Position numbers and translations under genes: made by a program
Origin: Gnetum montanum
Lineage: Eukaryota > Streptophyta > Gnetopsida > Gnetales > Gnetaceae
DNA length: 24,505 nucleotides
Assembly: GCA_015680685.1 (NCBI GenBank)
Contig: MNCI01027232.1
Span: forward strand, 167,909 to 192,413
Reading direction: 5' to 3'
Notes under the pieces: model-generated
Database searches by the model: none
The model's input: only the letters and a program-made list of their open reading frames with translations
What the model was told of the DNA's origin: nothing
Shown: positions 11,025-20,282 of the stretch, in pieces
Numbering within the stretch: the stretch's first letter is position 1
Layout of the letters: every line of letters starts with the position of its first letter

Positions 11025-11844
11025 TTGCGATGGTCCTGCTTCCGCGGCAAAGGGGAGCTGTTCCAAACCGACCCATAGGCGCTGCATAATCTCATCTTCA
11101 GTTAGTTCAGACCATACGTCGTTCCCTAGAGTAGCTCCAGCCTTCACCTTCCCCTTTTCCATATTAGTCCAGTGGGGTGAATCGGGGAAGAAAGTAGGGA
11201 CAGTAGTCTCGCCCGCGGGAAGAGTCATTTCTCTTTCCGGTGACGCGCTTACTGTCACCTACTCCCAAAATTTTTCGAAAGCTTGGGATGCGCCAATGAC
11301 ATCAAGGAATACCTGCAAGGATTGAGCCTCGATGGCAGAATCACGATAATGCTGATGATAAGCGATACTTTCTCACTTATACAGATTCTTGTGATCATTT
11401 TCCTTCTGCCCCCACTCCTGCACACTTGCGCAGAAATCCTTCCAGTCTTGGCTTTTCTGAGATAACAGTTCTATCTGCATCCGTTGTTCCACCAGCTCCC
11501 AACTAGTTTTCACGCTGTTCCTGATTGCGGTCCAATAGCGAGAGTAGTCAATTACAACTGTGCGCCAGTCCTCCTCACCCATTTTCCACGCTTGCAGGAA
11601 CTCACACCGCGATGTTAAGTCTCTGACCTTTTTGTACAGATACTCCTTCTCCCTCTCTAACCTCTGCACCCTTTTCCAGAGGTCTTCATTGACATTCTTA
11701 CTCTCCTCGACAAGGAGGGAGTCGAGCATAACGCACATTTACACATCTCCTCATAAATGTTGCGTGTCACGACTGCCCCATCAGATGGAGGCTCCACTGT
11801 GTCCAAATCAATGGGCTCCATTGGGTCCCATCGAAGGTGAGCTC
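11025..11844 (-). pseudogene. Antisense gene, exon 7 with coiled coil
   Basis: 820 nt between acceptor TTTACTGTCAG and donor GTAAGT. A one-base loss lies near 11740 between TRNIYEEMC and the following open frame MLDSLLVEES. The next 120 codons hold a clear coiled coil (LWKRVQRLEREKEYLYKKV). Stops follow at 11375 and 11261, and then an open acidic stretch (WSELTEDEIMQRLWVGLEQL) runs to the donor. Confidence 0.74.
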
Positions 11845-11921
11845 CTGACAGTAAACATTATCAATATAAGTGAAACATTACCACTTTCTGAAAAAATAAA
11901 CCTATTACAATAGTAACATAC

Positions 11922-12044
11922 CGGCACCAGGATCGACGCGTTCGAGACGCTCGATCATATCACTGACAACGCCTTCCATGAAGGCAAACTTGTCAGGGAA
12001 CTCTCGCCACACTCTTCTTGCAGTGGCAAACGCAGACACATCTT
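11922..12044 (-). pseudogene. Antisense gene, exon 6
   Basis: 123 nt, fully open, ending at donor G|GTATGT. Acceptor choice: the AG of GTGAAG at 12045 gives the correct phase and opens EDVSAFATARRVWREFPDKF; an AG six bases upstream (CAAG) would break the frame. It encodes a probable helix (FMEGVVSDMIERLERVD). Confidence 0.65.
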
Positions 12045-12117
12045 CTTCACTTGTAGCGTAATTTAGTTAAAAATCTTAATTATTAACAAAACTCGAGACA
12101 TCCAGTATGCTTATTAC

Positions 12118-12297
12118 CTCGGTCGGTTACAGTGGGGGGTGCATCAACAATTCCTGCCTCCTTCCTCTCCTCATGCACAAGAGTCTGTGCGTCACTAGGC
12201 CTAACAGCTGGGGCCTCTTGTTCCAAAACTGGGGCCCCTTCCCCACAACTTAATATCACTGCCCTTGCCTCAGAGGTCAATTGTTCCGTAGGTCTCG
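12118..12297 (-). pseudogene. Antisense gene, exon 5
   Basis: 180 nt, fully open, between acceptor GATATGAACAG and donor G|GTAATA. It encodes a low-complexity Glu/Ala/Pro-rich linker (GAPVLEQEAPAVRPSD, HEERKEAG). Its phase agrees with exons 4 and 6. Confidence 0.7.
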
Positions 12298-12391
12298 CTG
12301 TTCATATCACATTCACATTTAGATGATTCAAAATATTTTGAACAAAAATTGCGTAATATAATAACTTTCACCATGTGTCTTTTATGCTTAC

Positions 12392-13441
12392 CAGGCGGAG
12401 GTTTACTCCGTTGAACTTTGACTTGCATGGTTCGACCTGTGCCACTTGTAGGCTCCACAGGGGCCTTGGTTAAGCGAAGCCTTTTACGCCGAGCCGAAAG
12501 CTCTACAGTTTCAGATGCCAAGAGTTTCCCCCACGAAGCATCGCCAGTATAGGTGGGCATCACCCTGCCTACGCTGTCAGGGCCTCGCACTCGAGACGCA
12601 GCCAAATCCCTGGTTGTTACAGATAGAGATTTTCCAATCCCTTTCGGGGGATCCTGTCCACGGGTAGTGCCGAAAATGTGGGTAATCCAAGGTTTGGATA
12701 GCTAATTTCAGTCTTGCTCCACCTAGACCCCATTCCTTTGGATGACTAGAAATTCAGCAAAACGTCGAAGGCAAGCTATGAAGAAGGCGTAATGCACATT
12801 GAAACGAGAATCAAGCTTCTAGCGAAGCCTGATCATTTTAGTGCGTAACCCCTCAGCAAAGTAGCTTGCCTAGTCAAACTGGGTCCCTTCCTCCATAACC
12901 TCCCACATGATACGGGTCTGCTCTATGGAGAAGAACCTCCCCTGTGAGAGTGTTTTGGGGAAAGCCCGGGCCCAGAACAGGGGATAAATTGTCTTCACAA
13001 TCTTTGGTTTGATCTTCTCACAAGGGATCCCCTTAGCCTCCTTCTTGGCTCCTAGCCACTCTTCCAGCCACTCCTGGCAGGCGAGATTCCTCTTCACCTT
13101 TTCCTCTATGGGAAGGCCGTCAGAAGGGATGCCGAAAAGGTCTATGAAAAGCTGAGCGTCAATATCAAAACTTACACGTACGTGATGCACGCACGTGCAA
13201 AAGCGCTCAGCTTTTTCGCTGAAGGAGTTGACCAGGGTTAACATTTCACTGACGGGTACATCAAGGGTTATGGCCAAAAATAAGTGCATTAGCCTCGCCT
13301 GGTGTAGCTTGGTAACCACCGCAACTGGGGCCGCTGCATGGCCAAGCCAACATTGTGCCTCCTTGATGTCGCCATAGCGGAAGAGAACGGTATTCGCCTC
13401 ATGGTCGGAAATTGTAAGGGTAATCTCCCGGGATTCCCTGA
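12392..13441 (-). pseudogene. Antisense gene, exon 4
   Basis: 1050 nt, the largest exon, between acceptor GGTTCAG and a strong donor G|GTAAGC. One frame runs the full length. The first 190 codons are fully open (LTISDHEANTVLFRYGD, QCWLGH, RLMHLFLAITLDVPVSEM, RNLACQEWLEEWLG, FFSIEQTRIMWEVMEEG). Stops then fall at 12872, 12821, 12725, 12710 and 12704, and the frame reopens to the donor with a basic ARRKRLRLTK segment. The open parts are too long for chance on an antisense strand. Confidence 0.8.
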
Positions 13442-13536
13442 CTGAACCATGTAAGACATATGTTAGAGGACACTATTACGTGACATTCACGATTCACCAT
13501 TACATTATACAACAATAACATACATAGTAACTGTAC

Positions 13537-13811
13537 CAGGTCCAAATGGCAAAGGAAATGGAGGAAGTTTCCTCTGCACGTCTACGACAGTAAGGGGCGG
13601 ATCCAAAGTCCAATCGTCATGTAACCACCTGAGATTCTGGCAATTCTTGAAAGCATCAGCATAACAGGTGGGATACTCATGAAGGTTGAAGCCGGTCTGC
13701 CCCATTACACCAGCGCGTACATTGCTAGTAGAGGTAAACGCCTTTATTGCCGTTTCAGTCCAAGTTAAGGTATCACCATCCCCTACTAACTTATTCTCAT
13801 GGATAAAAAAC
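13537..13811 (-). pseudogene. Antisense gene, exon 3
   Basis: 275 nt between acceptor GGTACAG and donor G|GTACAG. The reading frame matches its neighbours only if one T has been lost from the T6 run at 13804-13809 right after the acceptor. After that it is open for 91 codons (HENKLVGDGD, TWTETAIKAF, NLRWLHDDWTLDPPL, LPPFPLPFGP). The phase at both ends then fits. Confidence 0.72.
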
Positions 13812-13890
13812 CTGTACCATACCCCATATGTTTATCTTACACTTCAGATAATAGACGTATAATAACAATACCGCCAATAAAACCACTTAC

Positions 13891-14339
13891 CCCCTGAGTA
13901 ATACACTGTGCCTGGTGGGTTCTGGAAGCAAGTCGAGACGTGACGGGCCACAAACAGAGTGTTGTATGCATGGTAGCAGCTAAACTGGGCCATTTACCAG
14001 ATCCAACTTAAGCACCTCAACCCTCTGGCGCTAAGTTCACAATCCTGGGGATGACCAGTGTCGATAGCCCTGTCTGTCAAGAAAGCCAGAATCCCCTGTG
14101 CTGAACCCACTAACAAATGCTCCAGAATGGCGTCGGCAATATCTCCCGATAGGTGCGACCACACAATAACGCTATAGTTACGCAGTAAAAACTGCAGAAA
14201 CTCCAGCGCACCCTTTCAAAACCATATGGCCTTCCTATGCAACCGAGTCTGAGGAGGCGGCACATTAGGTACGATTAGGTTTACACAGCATAAAACCCCG
14301 ACAATATCTAAGACGATTAGGACGGGTCTTAACATGATA
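13891..14339 (-). pseudogene. Antisense gene, exon 2
   Basis: 449 nt after a pyrimidine-rich acceptor (TTGTTTTCTCTGTATAG). The first base completes the split codon of exon 1. The frame is open to donor G|GTAAGT (13890) except for TGA at 14218-14216, probably CGA to TGA, and TAA at 13996-13994. Motifs include LEFLQFLLRNY, IVWSHLSGDIADAILEHLL and FSCYHAYNTLFVARHV. Mostly hydrophobic helices are likely. Intron 1 (14340-14612) contains nothing I recognise. Confidence 0.72.
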
Positions 14340-14612
14340 CTATACAGAGAAAACAATAAACACATCAATGTCTAAATTCAGATTTGCTTAAAATACAGAA
14401 AACCTACATATTACGCTTAGCTATTCATGCTGAAATCACCTAAACCCTTGCAACAGTACAAGGTTTGTCTCTGACAACGGCGATAGATGTAATCCTAGTA
14501 TATAAACCCTCGTTTTAATGCGAGGTCTATAGTTTAAAACTCTAATTTACATAGACGACGCTACAAAAATAAACACAGCAAACGCAACATGAATAAGCAA
14601 GGGATGGCCTAC

Positions 14613-14731
14613 CGATTCAAAGGCATGGGGTCTCTAACTTCGACCACAGCCTGCGAAACCTGCTGAAGCCTCCCTTGCACCTCGTCAATCTTGGCCAATT
14701 TCGTGTTCTTCCCTCTCACTTTTGGTAACAT
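14613..14731 (-). pseudogene. Antisense gene, exon 1
   Basis: 119 nt: ATG at 14731, 39 codons and two bases, ending at donor G|GTAGGC (GT at 14612-14611). It encodes a basic start (LPKVRGKNTK) and a short heptad-like stretch (DEVQGRLQQVSQAVVEV). A stop lies in frame about 11 codons upstream, so the ATG is the likely start. A further 5'-UTR intron is possible at 14880-14774 (donor GTAAGT, acceptor TTTGTAG). Confidence 0.7.
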
Positions 14732-15142
14732 CGTCACAGTTCTAACGCCTTCACACTTTCAACCTTTACGCCTCTACAAACAATGCGCTCCAACCTTCTG
14801 CTCTTTCTCCTGTCTCTCAGCAATAACTCAGAATTCAAATTCCTGATAGCAAGCAGCCTGTTCTCAATGAGAACTACTTACCTATATGCGAAAATTACCG
14901 ACTTGATATCCGATTTCAGTGGGACTTTCCTAAATGTTGGTATCAATAGAATATGGAACCCGAAAATCAAGGTATTAATGCGGCAGATATCGCATGCGCC
15001 ACTATCCGAAATGACGTTAAACTACCACATCTTATTGCCTCGTAATCGGGTAGCATTAATTACAGGCTTAGTTAGCTTTCCACGACCGACAACACCACAT
15101 CATGTTTTCTCCTAATCATTTATGCATTTGGGGATTTTGTAG
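14732..15142. other. Short stretch between antisense gene start and RT frame
   Basis: About 410 bp with no sense domain. On the minus strand it should hold the antisense promoter or 5' UTR. A GTAAGT donor at 14880 and a TTTGTAG acceptor at 14774 could define a leader intron of 107 nt. I see no clear minus-strand TATA box. A plus-strand frame at 14783-15115 has no recognisable features and is probably chance. Confidence 0.4.
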
Positions 15143-16420
15143 GACAATTGGCAAATGGACGCAACGTTTTCAGCACCCCTGACTTTAACAGGCCCATACG
15201 GGAGAGTAGTTAGGCAATTCGATCTTACACTAGTAGAAATTAACCCTTCCTTCGATGACGTAACCATAGCCACATCGGAAATGTCCCCAGAATGGCCAGA
15301 GCAATCGATGCACACGCTAGACCTAGAGGCTGGAGACATAACCGAAGACCCCCTCAATGAGGTTTCTGTTATTACGCATAAGGGTGAGGCCAAAACGCTT
15401 AAAGTTAGTTCTTTACTAGACCAGAAAATGCATGACTCTATAAAACAGGTCCTTCAGGACAACATCACGGTGTTTGCATGGTCATACGAGGATATGCCGG
15501 GACTAGATCCCAGGTTAATTCAGCATAACATAATCTTAGACCCGCATATCAAAGCAATTAAGCAAAAGGTACGAAAAATCAAACCAGAGATCGCGCTAGC
15601 AGTGCGTGATGAGATCACCAAACTGTATCAGGCTGGTTTCATCCACGCGGTCGATTACTCGGATTGGGTATCTAACATTGTAGTTGTCCCAAAGAAGACC
15701 GGAAGCATACGCATCTGCATAGACTTCCGAGATTTAAACAAGGCCACAATCAAGGATAACTTCCCACTACCGAGTATCGACCAACTAGTCGATACGATAG
15801 CCAAGCATGCGCTTCTATCCTTTATGGATGGCTTTTCGGGATATAATTAGATTTGCATCAACCCAGAACATCAATTGACCACAACGTTCATGATGCCCTG
15901 GGGCACCTTTTGCTACACCATGATGCCTTTTGGCTTAAAAAATGCCGGAGCAACGTATCAACGAGCCATGACGTACATCTTTAGCAATTACCTCTTAGGG
16001 AGACTGAATGATTATGTTGACGATATAACTGTTAAGTCTTTAAATTCATAAGATCATTCAGAGGACCTAGAGTTAGTCCTCAAAAGATGCTCTAAATACG
16101 ACCTCCGGCTCAACCCAAAGAAGTGCGTATTCGGAGTCAAAACCGGACGCATGTTGGGGTTTGTGGTGTCAGAAACCGACATACGAGTAGACCCTGATAA
16201 GATCAAAGCCATTGTCGAGTTAACGCCTCCTACAAACCTCAAACAATTACGTGGGTTACAAGGATGATTACAGTTTATCCGACGGTTCATCTCGAGATTG
16301 ACCGACAAATTACACCCTATGCAACATTTGCTAAAAAATGGAGTTAATTTCGAATGGACAGACGGTTGTCAGCGTACGTTTGACAGCCTAAAATAGGAAC
16401 TTCAACGCTTACCAACAGTT
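15143..16420 (+). pseudogene. pol: Reverse transcriptase (Tat-type), internal stops
   Basis: Begins directly after TTTTGTAG at 15142. The sequence FAWSYEDMPGLDP (15470-15510), then KQKVRKIKPEIA, AGFIHAVDYSDWVSN, VPKKTGSIRICIDFRDLNKA, NFPLPSIDQLVD, SFMDGFSGYN, FMMPWGTFCYTMMPFGLKNA and the catalytic YVDD (16013-16024) follow in canonical order. TAG at 15848, exactly where family members have GYNQI, is most simply CAG to TAG. Other stops are TAA 16049, TGA 16265 (usual residue Arg, CGA to TGA) and TAG 16394. There is no frameshift in the whole domain. RT copies the element RNA into DNA within the particle. Confidence 0.93.
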
Positions 16421-16870
16421 TTTCCACCGCAAAGGGATCTACCATTTTACATCTACCTCGCAACTTCAGATGTAGCCTTAGCAGCATTACTCTGTCAAAG
16501 GAGGGATGATGGGTCAGAAGCACCCATCTACTACTTGAGTCATGCTCTATGTGCGTATGAAACGAGGTACAACGAAGTAGAGCGTAATTGCTTAGCATTA
16601 GTATTTACGCTCAAAAAGTGTAGACATTATCTTTTCCGTAGCCAAGTCAACATCATCTGTAAAAATAACATCCTTAGGGCCATTACGCATAACTTATACG
16701 AAAGTAGCAAAATAGCTCGCTAGAAGGCTATCACGGCAGAATTCGATCTGCATTACATTGGTCAATCTTCTACGAAAGGCCAAGCGATAGCCGACCAGTT
16801 AGTAACGTCACCTATTGACAGTCAGGCAACCATAGAGCCTGAGTTTCCAGATGAACATGTACACAGCTTA
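16421..16870 (+). pseudogene. pol: First (Ty3/gypsy) RNase H, eroded
   Basis: Same frame as RT. The recognisable blocks are FYIYLATSDVALAALL, PIYYLSHAL, YNEVERNCLALVF, CRHYLF and KGQAIADQL. Active-site positions are partly lost: the expected TD or KAD block reads CKNN (about 16660), and the first Asp position is non-canonical. Such erosion is usual in Tat elements, which rely on a second RNase H. TAG at 16721 lies at the conserved Trp of the A-R-W motif, so TGG to TAG is likely. Confidence 0.85.
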
Positions 16871-17300
16871 AGCCCTATCTTAACGGGCTCCGAAGCGACG
16901 CTGTATTTCGACGGAGCTTCAACCGCTAGAGGTGGCAGTGCTGCCACAGTTATTACGCTATCAACTGAGGATGTACGTCTTCACGCTTATCGCTTGGTCT
17001 TCCCTTGTACGAACAATGTGGTAGAGTACAAGGGGCTCCTCAGGGGATTACTAACTGCCAGCGAACTCGATGTTCGACACTTGGCAATTAGGGGTGATTC
17101 GATGCTCATCATCAATCAGATCAAAGGAGTCTATGCCTGCAAGGCTATACATTTACAGCCCTACTACGATATGACTAAAGATCTTCTGAGGTAGTTCGCG
17201 ACCATCGATGCCCAACACGTGCCACGAAATGATAACACACTGGCCGATGCACTGGCTACGCTGGCCTTAAATGTACCCTCACACTTGTTCGACACCTGTC
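16871..17300 (+). pseudogene. pol: Second, archaeal-type RNase H (aRNH)
   Basis: Same frame, placed between the first RNase H and integrase, as in plant Tat elements. The four catalytic acids are present: D in YFDGAS (codon 16910), E in NNVVEYKGLL (17024), D in IRGDSMLII (17096) and D in NTLADALATL (17246). TNN...EY and HVPRNDN are typical of the plant acquired RNase H. One TAG at 17192 is the only break. It removes RNA from the RNA/DNA hybrid. All catalytic residues survive although the ORF is dead. Confidence 0.92.
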
Positions 17301-18622
17301 CCGCATTAATAACAAATTACACAGACCCCATTATTCAGATGGTGCAAATATCCTCTCTGCTCGAGGACAGAGTGCCAGAGTGGTACGATAGCATTAAGAC
17401 TTACCTCTTGCATGGCGAGCCACCGCATGAACTAACACACGCGCAGAAAGATGCGATCCGCAAGCGAGCTAAGCAGTACGTCATCATAGGAGATAATACT
17501 CTCTGTAGACACTCTTTTGATGGTGTGCTACTTACTTATGTCAACAAGGACCAAGCACAACGTATAGTCGGCGAGGTCCACGAAGGATTATGCTAAGGAC
17601 ACATAGCACCACGGGCCATGGCTTCAAAAATCCATCGCTTAGGGTACTACTGGCCATACATGGAAAAATATTGCCTGACAAAGGTTAAAACTTGCGACAC
17701 GTGTCAGCGTTATGCAAATCTTATACACGTGTCGCCTACAGAGTTACATACGACTCAAATAACATGGTCGTTTCAACGATGGGGACTAGACATTATAGGT
17801 CCCATCATGCCGAAATTTTCCGCAGGTCATAGCTTCATAATTACGGCTACTGAGTACTTCACGAAGTGGGTAGAAGCTATTCCTTTACGAAAGATCACAT
17901 CTCAACAGATTTGCCATTTTATTTTAGACAACATTGTAACCAGATTTGGTCTCCTAATGACTATCGTGACCGACAATGGGCCGCAGTTTAGTAGTACGGA
18001 AACCAAATCCTTCTGTGACAACCTTGGCATTAAACAATCTTTTTCCTCGCCCTACTACCCGCAAGCGAATGGTCAAGCTGAAGCAACAAACAAATTCATC
18101 ATCAATCTGCTCAAGAAGATGCTCGACAGCAACAAGAGACGGTGGCACGAAAAAATCCTCTATGTGCTATGGGCATATCGTACCACCTGTAGGATGGCTA
18201 CAGATAGTACACCCTATAGCCTAGTATACGGATCTGAAGCGGTGCTGCCCCTCGAGTTGCAAATTCCTTCTCTGAGAATGGTCCTCTCCATGATTATAAA
18301 TGAGGCTCAACACACCGAGTCTCGGATCATGGATTTGGATTCAGTAGAAGAGAAGCAAATAAAGATGCTTAATACAATCGAAAATTATCAAGACAAGCAG
18401 AGGCAAAAGCATCGTCACAATCTTCAGCGGCGTCTGATCAAGAAGGGAGATTTAGTTCTCAAGGTCGTTCGCGAACCAGTAGGCAAATTCTCTGCAAACT
18501 GGGAGGGCCCTTTCTTGGTGACTGATGCGTATAGCAATGGAGCATTCAAGTTAGCGGCTGTCGACGGCAACGAGTTACCAAACCCTGTCAATCATATATA
18601 TCTGAAGCGGTATTACATATAG
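17301..18622 (+). pseudogene. pol: Integrase with HHCC finger, DD35E core and GPY/F module
   Basis: Same frame, ending at TAG 18620-18622. The HHCC finger reads H in EVHEG (17579), H in GHIAP, and C-x2-C in TCDTCQR, with a TAA at 17594 inside it. From 17597 the frame is fully open. The catalytic triad is intact: D in GLDIIGP (17789), D in VTDNGPQF (17972) and E in NGQAEATN (18080), giving DX35E. C-terminal KKGDLVLK and FSANWEGPFLV form the GPY/F module; no chromodomain follows. Only the finger stop and the upstream breaks disable it. Confidence 0.94.
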
Positions 18623-18643
18623 TTGCATCTCCAGTGTGAACAT

Positions 18644-19150
18644 CAGGTATGGCCATAATCGTCCGCTATGACGCTAAACTGGCAACAATCGTCCGCTACG
18701 ACATAAAACTGGCACTCCCTGCACACGTCCGCCACGACGCTAAACTGGCACTGATCATCCGCCATGACTTTAAACTGGCAAGTTGTAACCGTCCGCTACG
18801 ACGTAAAACTAGCACTGTTGTACAGGTCCACCAAGACGAAAAACTGGCATCTTTTGCACACGTCCGCCATGATGCTAAACTGGCATCGGCTGTCCGCTAT
18901 GACATAAAACTGGCAAAGGTAAGCAACCGTCTGCTGAGACGTAAAACCAGCACAGATTTGTCCTTGGGTCATGACACAAAACTGACATCCATAGCACAGT
19001 CTGCTGAGACCATAAATCAGCCTCACCACCAACGTAAAACTAGCATTTCTCGGTCCGCCCAGACTTTAAACTGGGACCATGGTCTACTGAGACTTAAAAC
19101 CAGCAATGACAGTCTACAGGACTTAAAACTGGGACTTACAGGCTGCCATC
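18644..19150 (+). repeat. Degenerate array of about 15 units of 30-37 bp downstream of integrase
   Basis: Units share GTCCGCYAYGACGYWAAACT plus GGCA, separated by short variable spacers. Units near the integrase end are best preserved and later ones diverge. Repeat arrays in the 3' UTR are well known for Tat elements. An open plus-strand frame (18649-19185) reads VRYDAKLA-like repeats, probably because unit lengths happen to keep phase. The unit core resembles the 27-bp array at 10318: CGCTACGACGTAAAACTAG against CGCAACGGCCTTAAACTAG, 15 of 19 bases. Confidence 0.88.
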
Positions 19151-19413
19151 ATGCAAATCAAGCGAGCGTAATCATCTCTGTATAGCTGCACGACAAATGG
19201 GGTGGGGTACTGGGACAGTCCCAGCGTCTTTACCTCACCAGCATCCTACTGATTCCTCAGATGTGCTGAAAGGCATACTATTGACCCCTCGGAGATGCCG
19301 TCACTGCACCCACTGCAGTGATGGTACCTCTGAGAGTTTAGTTTCGCCAACCGAAGCCCCGACGGAATTCTCGTCAGCAACAACCTCGGGGATCTCCTCT
19401 CATCATCACTATT

Positions 19414-19477
19414 AGACTCTGGCTTCATAGATTCACCTAGCTGGTTCTTTACATAACCAGTTAGGTGCGCTGAGTCT
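19414..19477 (+). other. Strong hairpin in the 3' UTR
   Basis: CACCTAGCTGGTT (19434-19446) pairs with AACCAGTTAGGTG (19455-19467) across an 8-nt loop: 13 pairs including one G-U when RNA. An outer stem AGACTC (19414-19419) / GAGTCT (19472-19477) can stack beyond an asymmetric internal loop. The wobble keeps pairing on the sense RNA. Confidence 0.7.
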
Positions 19478-19923
19478 GATGTTCTTTGGCGGCGATATGC
19501 TAGGCCACGCGTCAAGGTTGAAGACTCTGGCCTCGTGCTACAGTTCCTCCTTCACAGCCCGATCACTTTATCTCGCCTCAAATAGCACTTGTTTCAACAA
19601 CCTTGCCGGCAGTTCGCACGAGCAATGGTGTCCTCTGTTTTCTTCTTTGGTTGCAGGTTACTTGCTTTGAGGATGTCGTTCAAAGGTGCATTCATCTGAG
19701 CGGTGAAGTACAAACAGGGTTTTGAAATGGCTGCTCAGGTTAGCCTGTCCACTTAGGAGTGCACCCCTGTTTTCCTTATAATCCTACCCTTAGCTCTTAC
19801 TTTGCTTCATCTCTACCATCCGCTTCCCGTATGCATAACCTACATACGCAGCACACGTTTTCCGCATTCACATTACAATCAAGTCCATAAACCGGCGTAA
19901 CGCAATTCGCCTAGTGGATGCTC

Positions 19924-19938
19924 AAAAAAAAAGGGGGG
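19924..19938 (+). other. A9G6 polypurine tract, displaced
   Basis: A perfect polypurine run of the classic type used to prime plus-strand DNA, but 358 bp upstream of the 3' LTR instead of adjacent. The LTR start is fixed by the target duplication, so this tract did not define the end of this insertion. It could be a secondary priming site or a relic. Confidence 0.6.
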
Positions 19939-20282
19939 TCGACAAAATAGATGAAACACATCTCACCCAGGCCGCGCGGACACAACACAATTTGTCCATG
20001 CAAGCCCCTTTTATCCACAAAATGACGACATAACTCCATGCTAATGCACCTGCAGGAGAAAGCCTAACTGCTCATGCGTAAAGAAGTCATCCTTACTCAT
20101 TTGAGTCTTCCCCGAACCTGTTTCCTCCTATATCATCCTATCTCCCATTCCCTCCATCTTTGCTCCTCTATGTTGACAGGGCGACACTTGAGTAACCATT
20201 GATGAACGTTGTTGGTGCTTTTACCTATCCGGTGTTTCGTATTCTTTGTCGACGTCTTTTGGGCAAGCCCTCTAACCATCAA

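Larger units (their letters stand above)
10712..14731 (-). pseudogene. Antisense eight-exon gene of the retrotransposon, unknown product (about 1083 residues), decayed
   Basis: On the strand opposite gag-pol, eight exons with GT...AG introns of 273, 79, 95, 94, 73, 77 and 79 nt join into one frame from ATG at 14731 to TAA at 10712-10714. Every junction keeps codon phase (2,1,1,1,1,1,0) once two one-base losses are allowed. I do not recognise the protein. The middle (exons 2-4) is Trp/Leu-rich and looks globular; a basic RRKRLRL run near residue 600 could be a nuclear signal; exon 7 holds a heptad-rich coiled coil; exon 8 is acidic. Ten in-frame stops (two in exon 2, five in exon 4, two in exon 7, one in exon 8) and the two frameshifts make this copy non-functional, as its host element is. 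Tat elements such as Grande are known to have antisense ORFs, but nearer the 3' LTR. It could be a captured host gene or an element-specific accessory gene. Confidence 0.82.
10051..15142 (+). other. Predicted sense-strand intron between protease and RT (5,092 nt)
   Basis: No retroviral domain is readable on the plus strand between PR and RT. The RT frame is open from 15143, and the bases before it read GGGATTTTGTAG, an acceptor-like end; its last three bases are also a stop in the RT frame. A donor candidate GTAAAG at 10051 lies between two codons, so splicing 10050 to 15143 would join PR to RT in frame. Ogre, a related Tat element, is known to have an intron at the same place. This one would be far longer and would enclose the whole antisense gene. 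The donor is only a moderate match to consensus. Confidence 0.5.

Noticed and set aside
14508-14525. CCTCG / CGAGG mini-hairpin in antisense intron 1
   Set aside because: A five-pair stem is within chance; no supporting context.
14783-15115. 110-codon plus-strand frame before RT
   Set aside because: No recognisable motif; ends before the RT frame; better explained as upstream region of the antisense gene.
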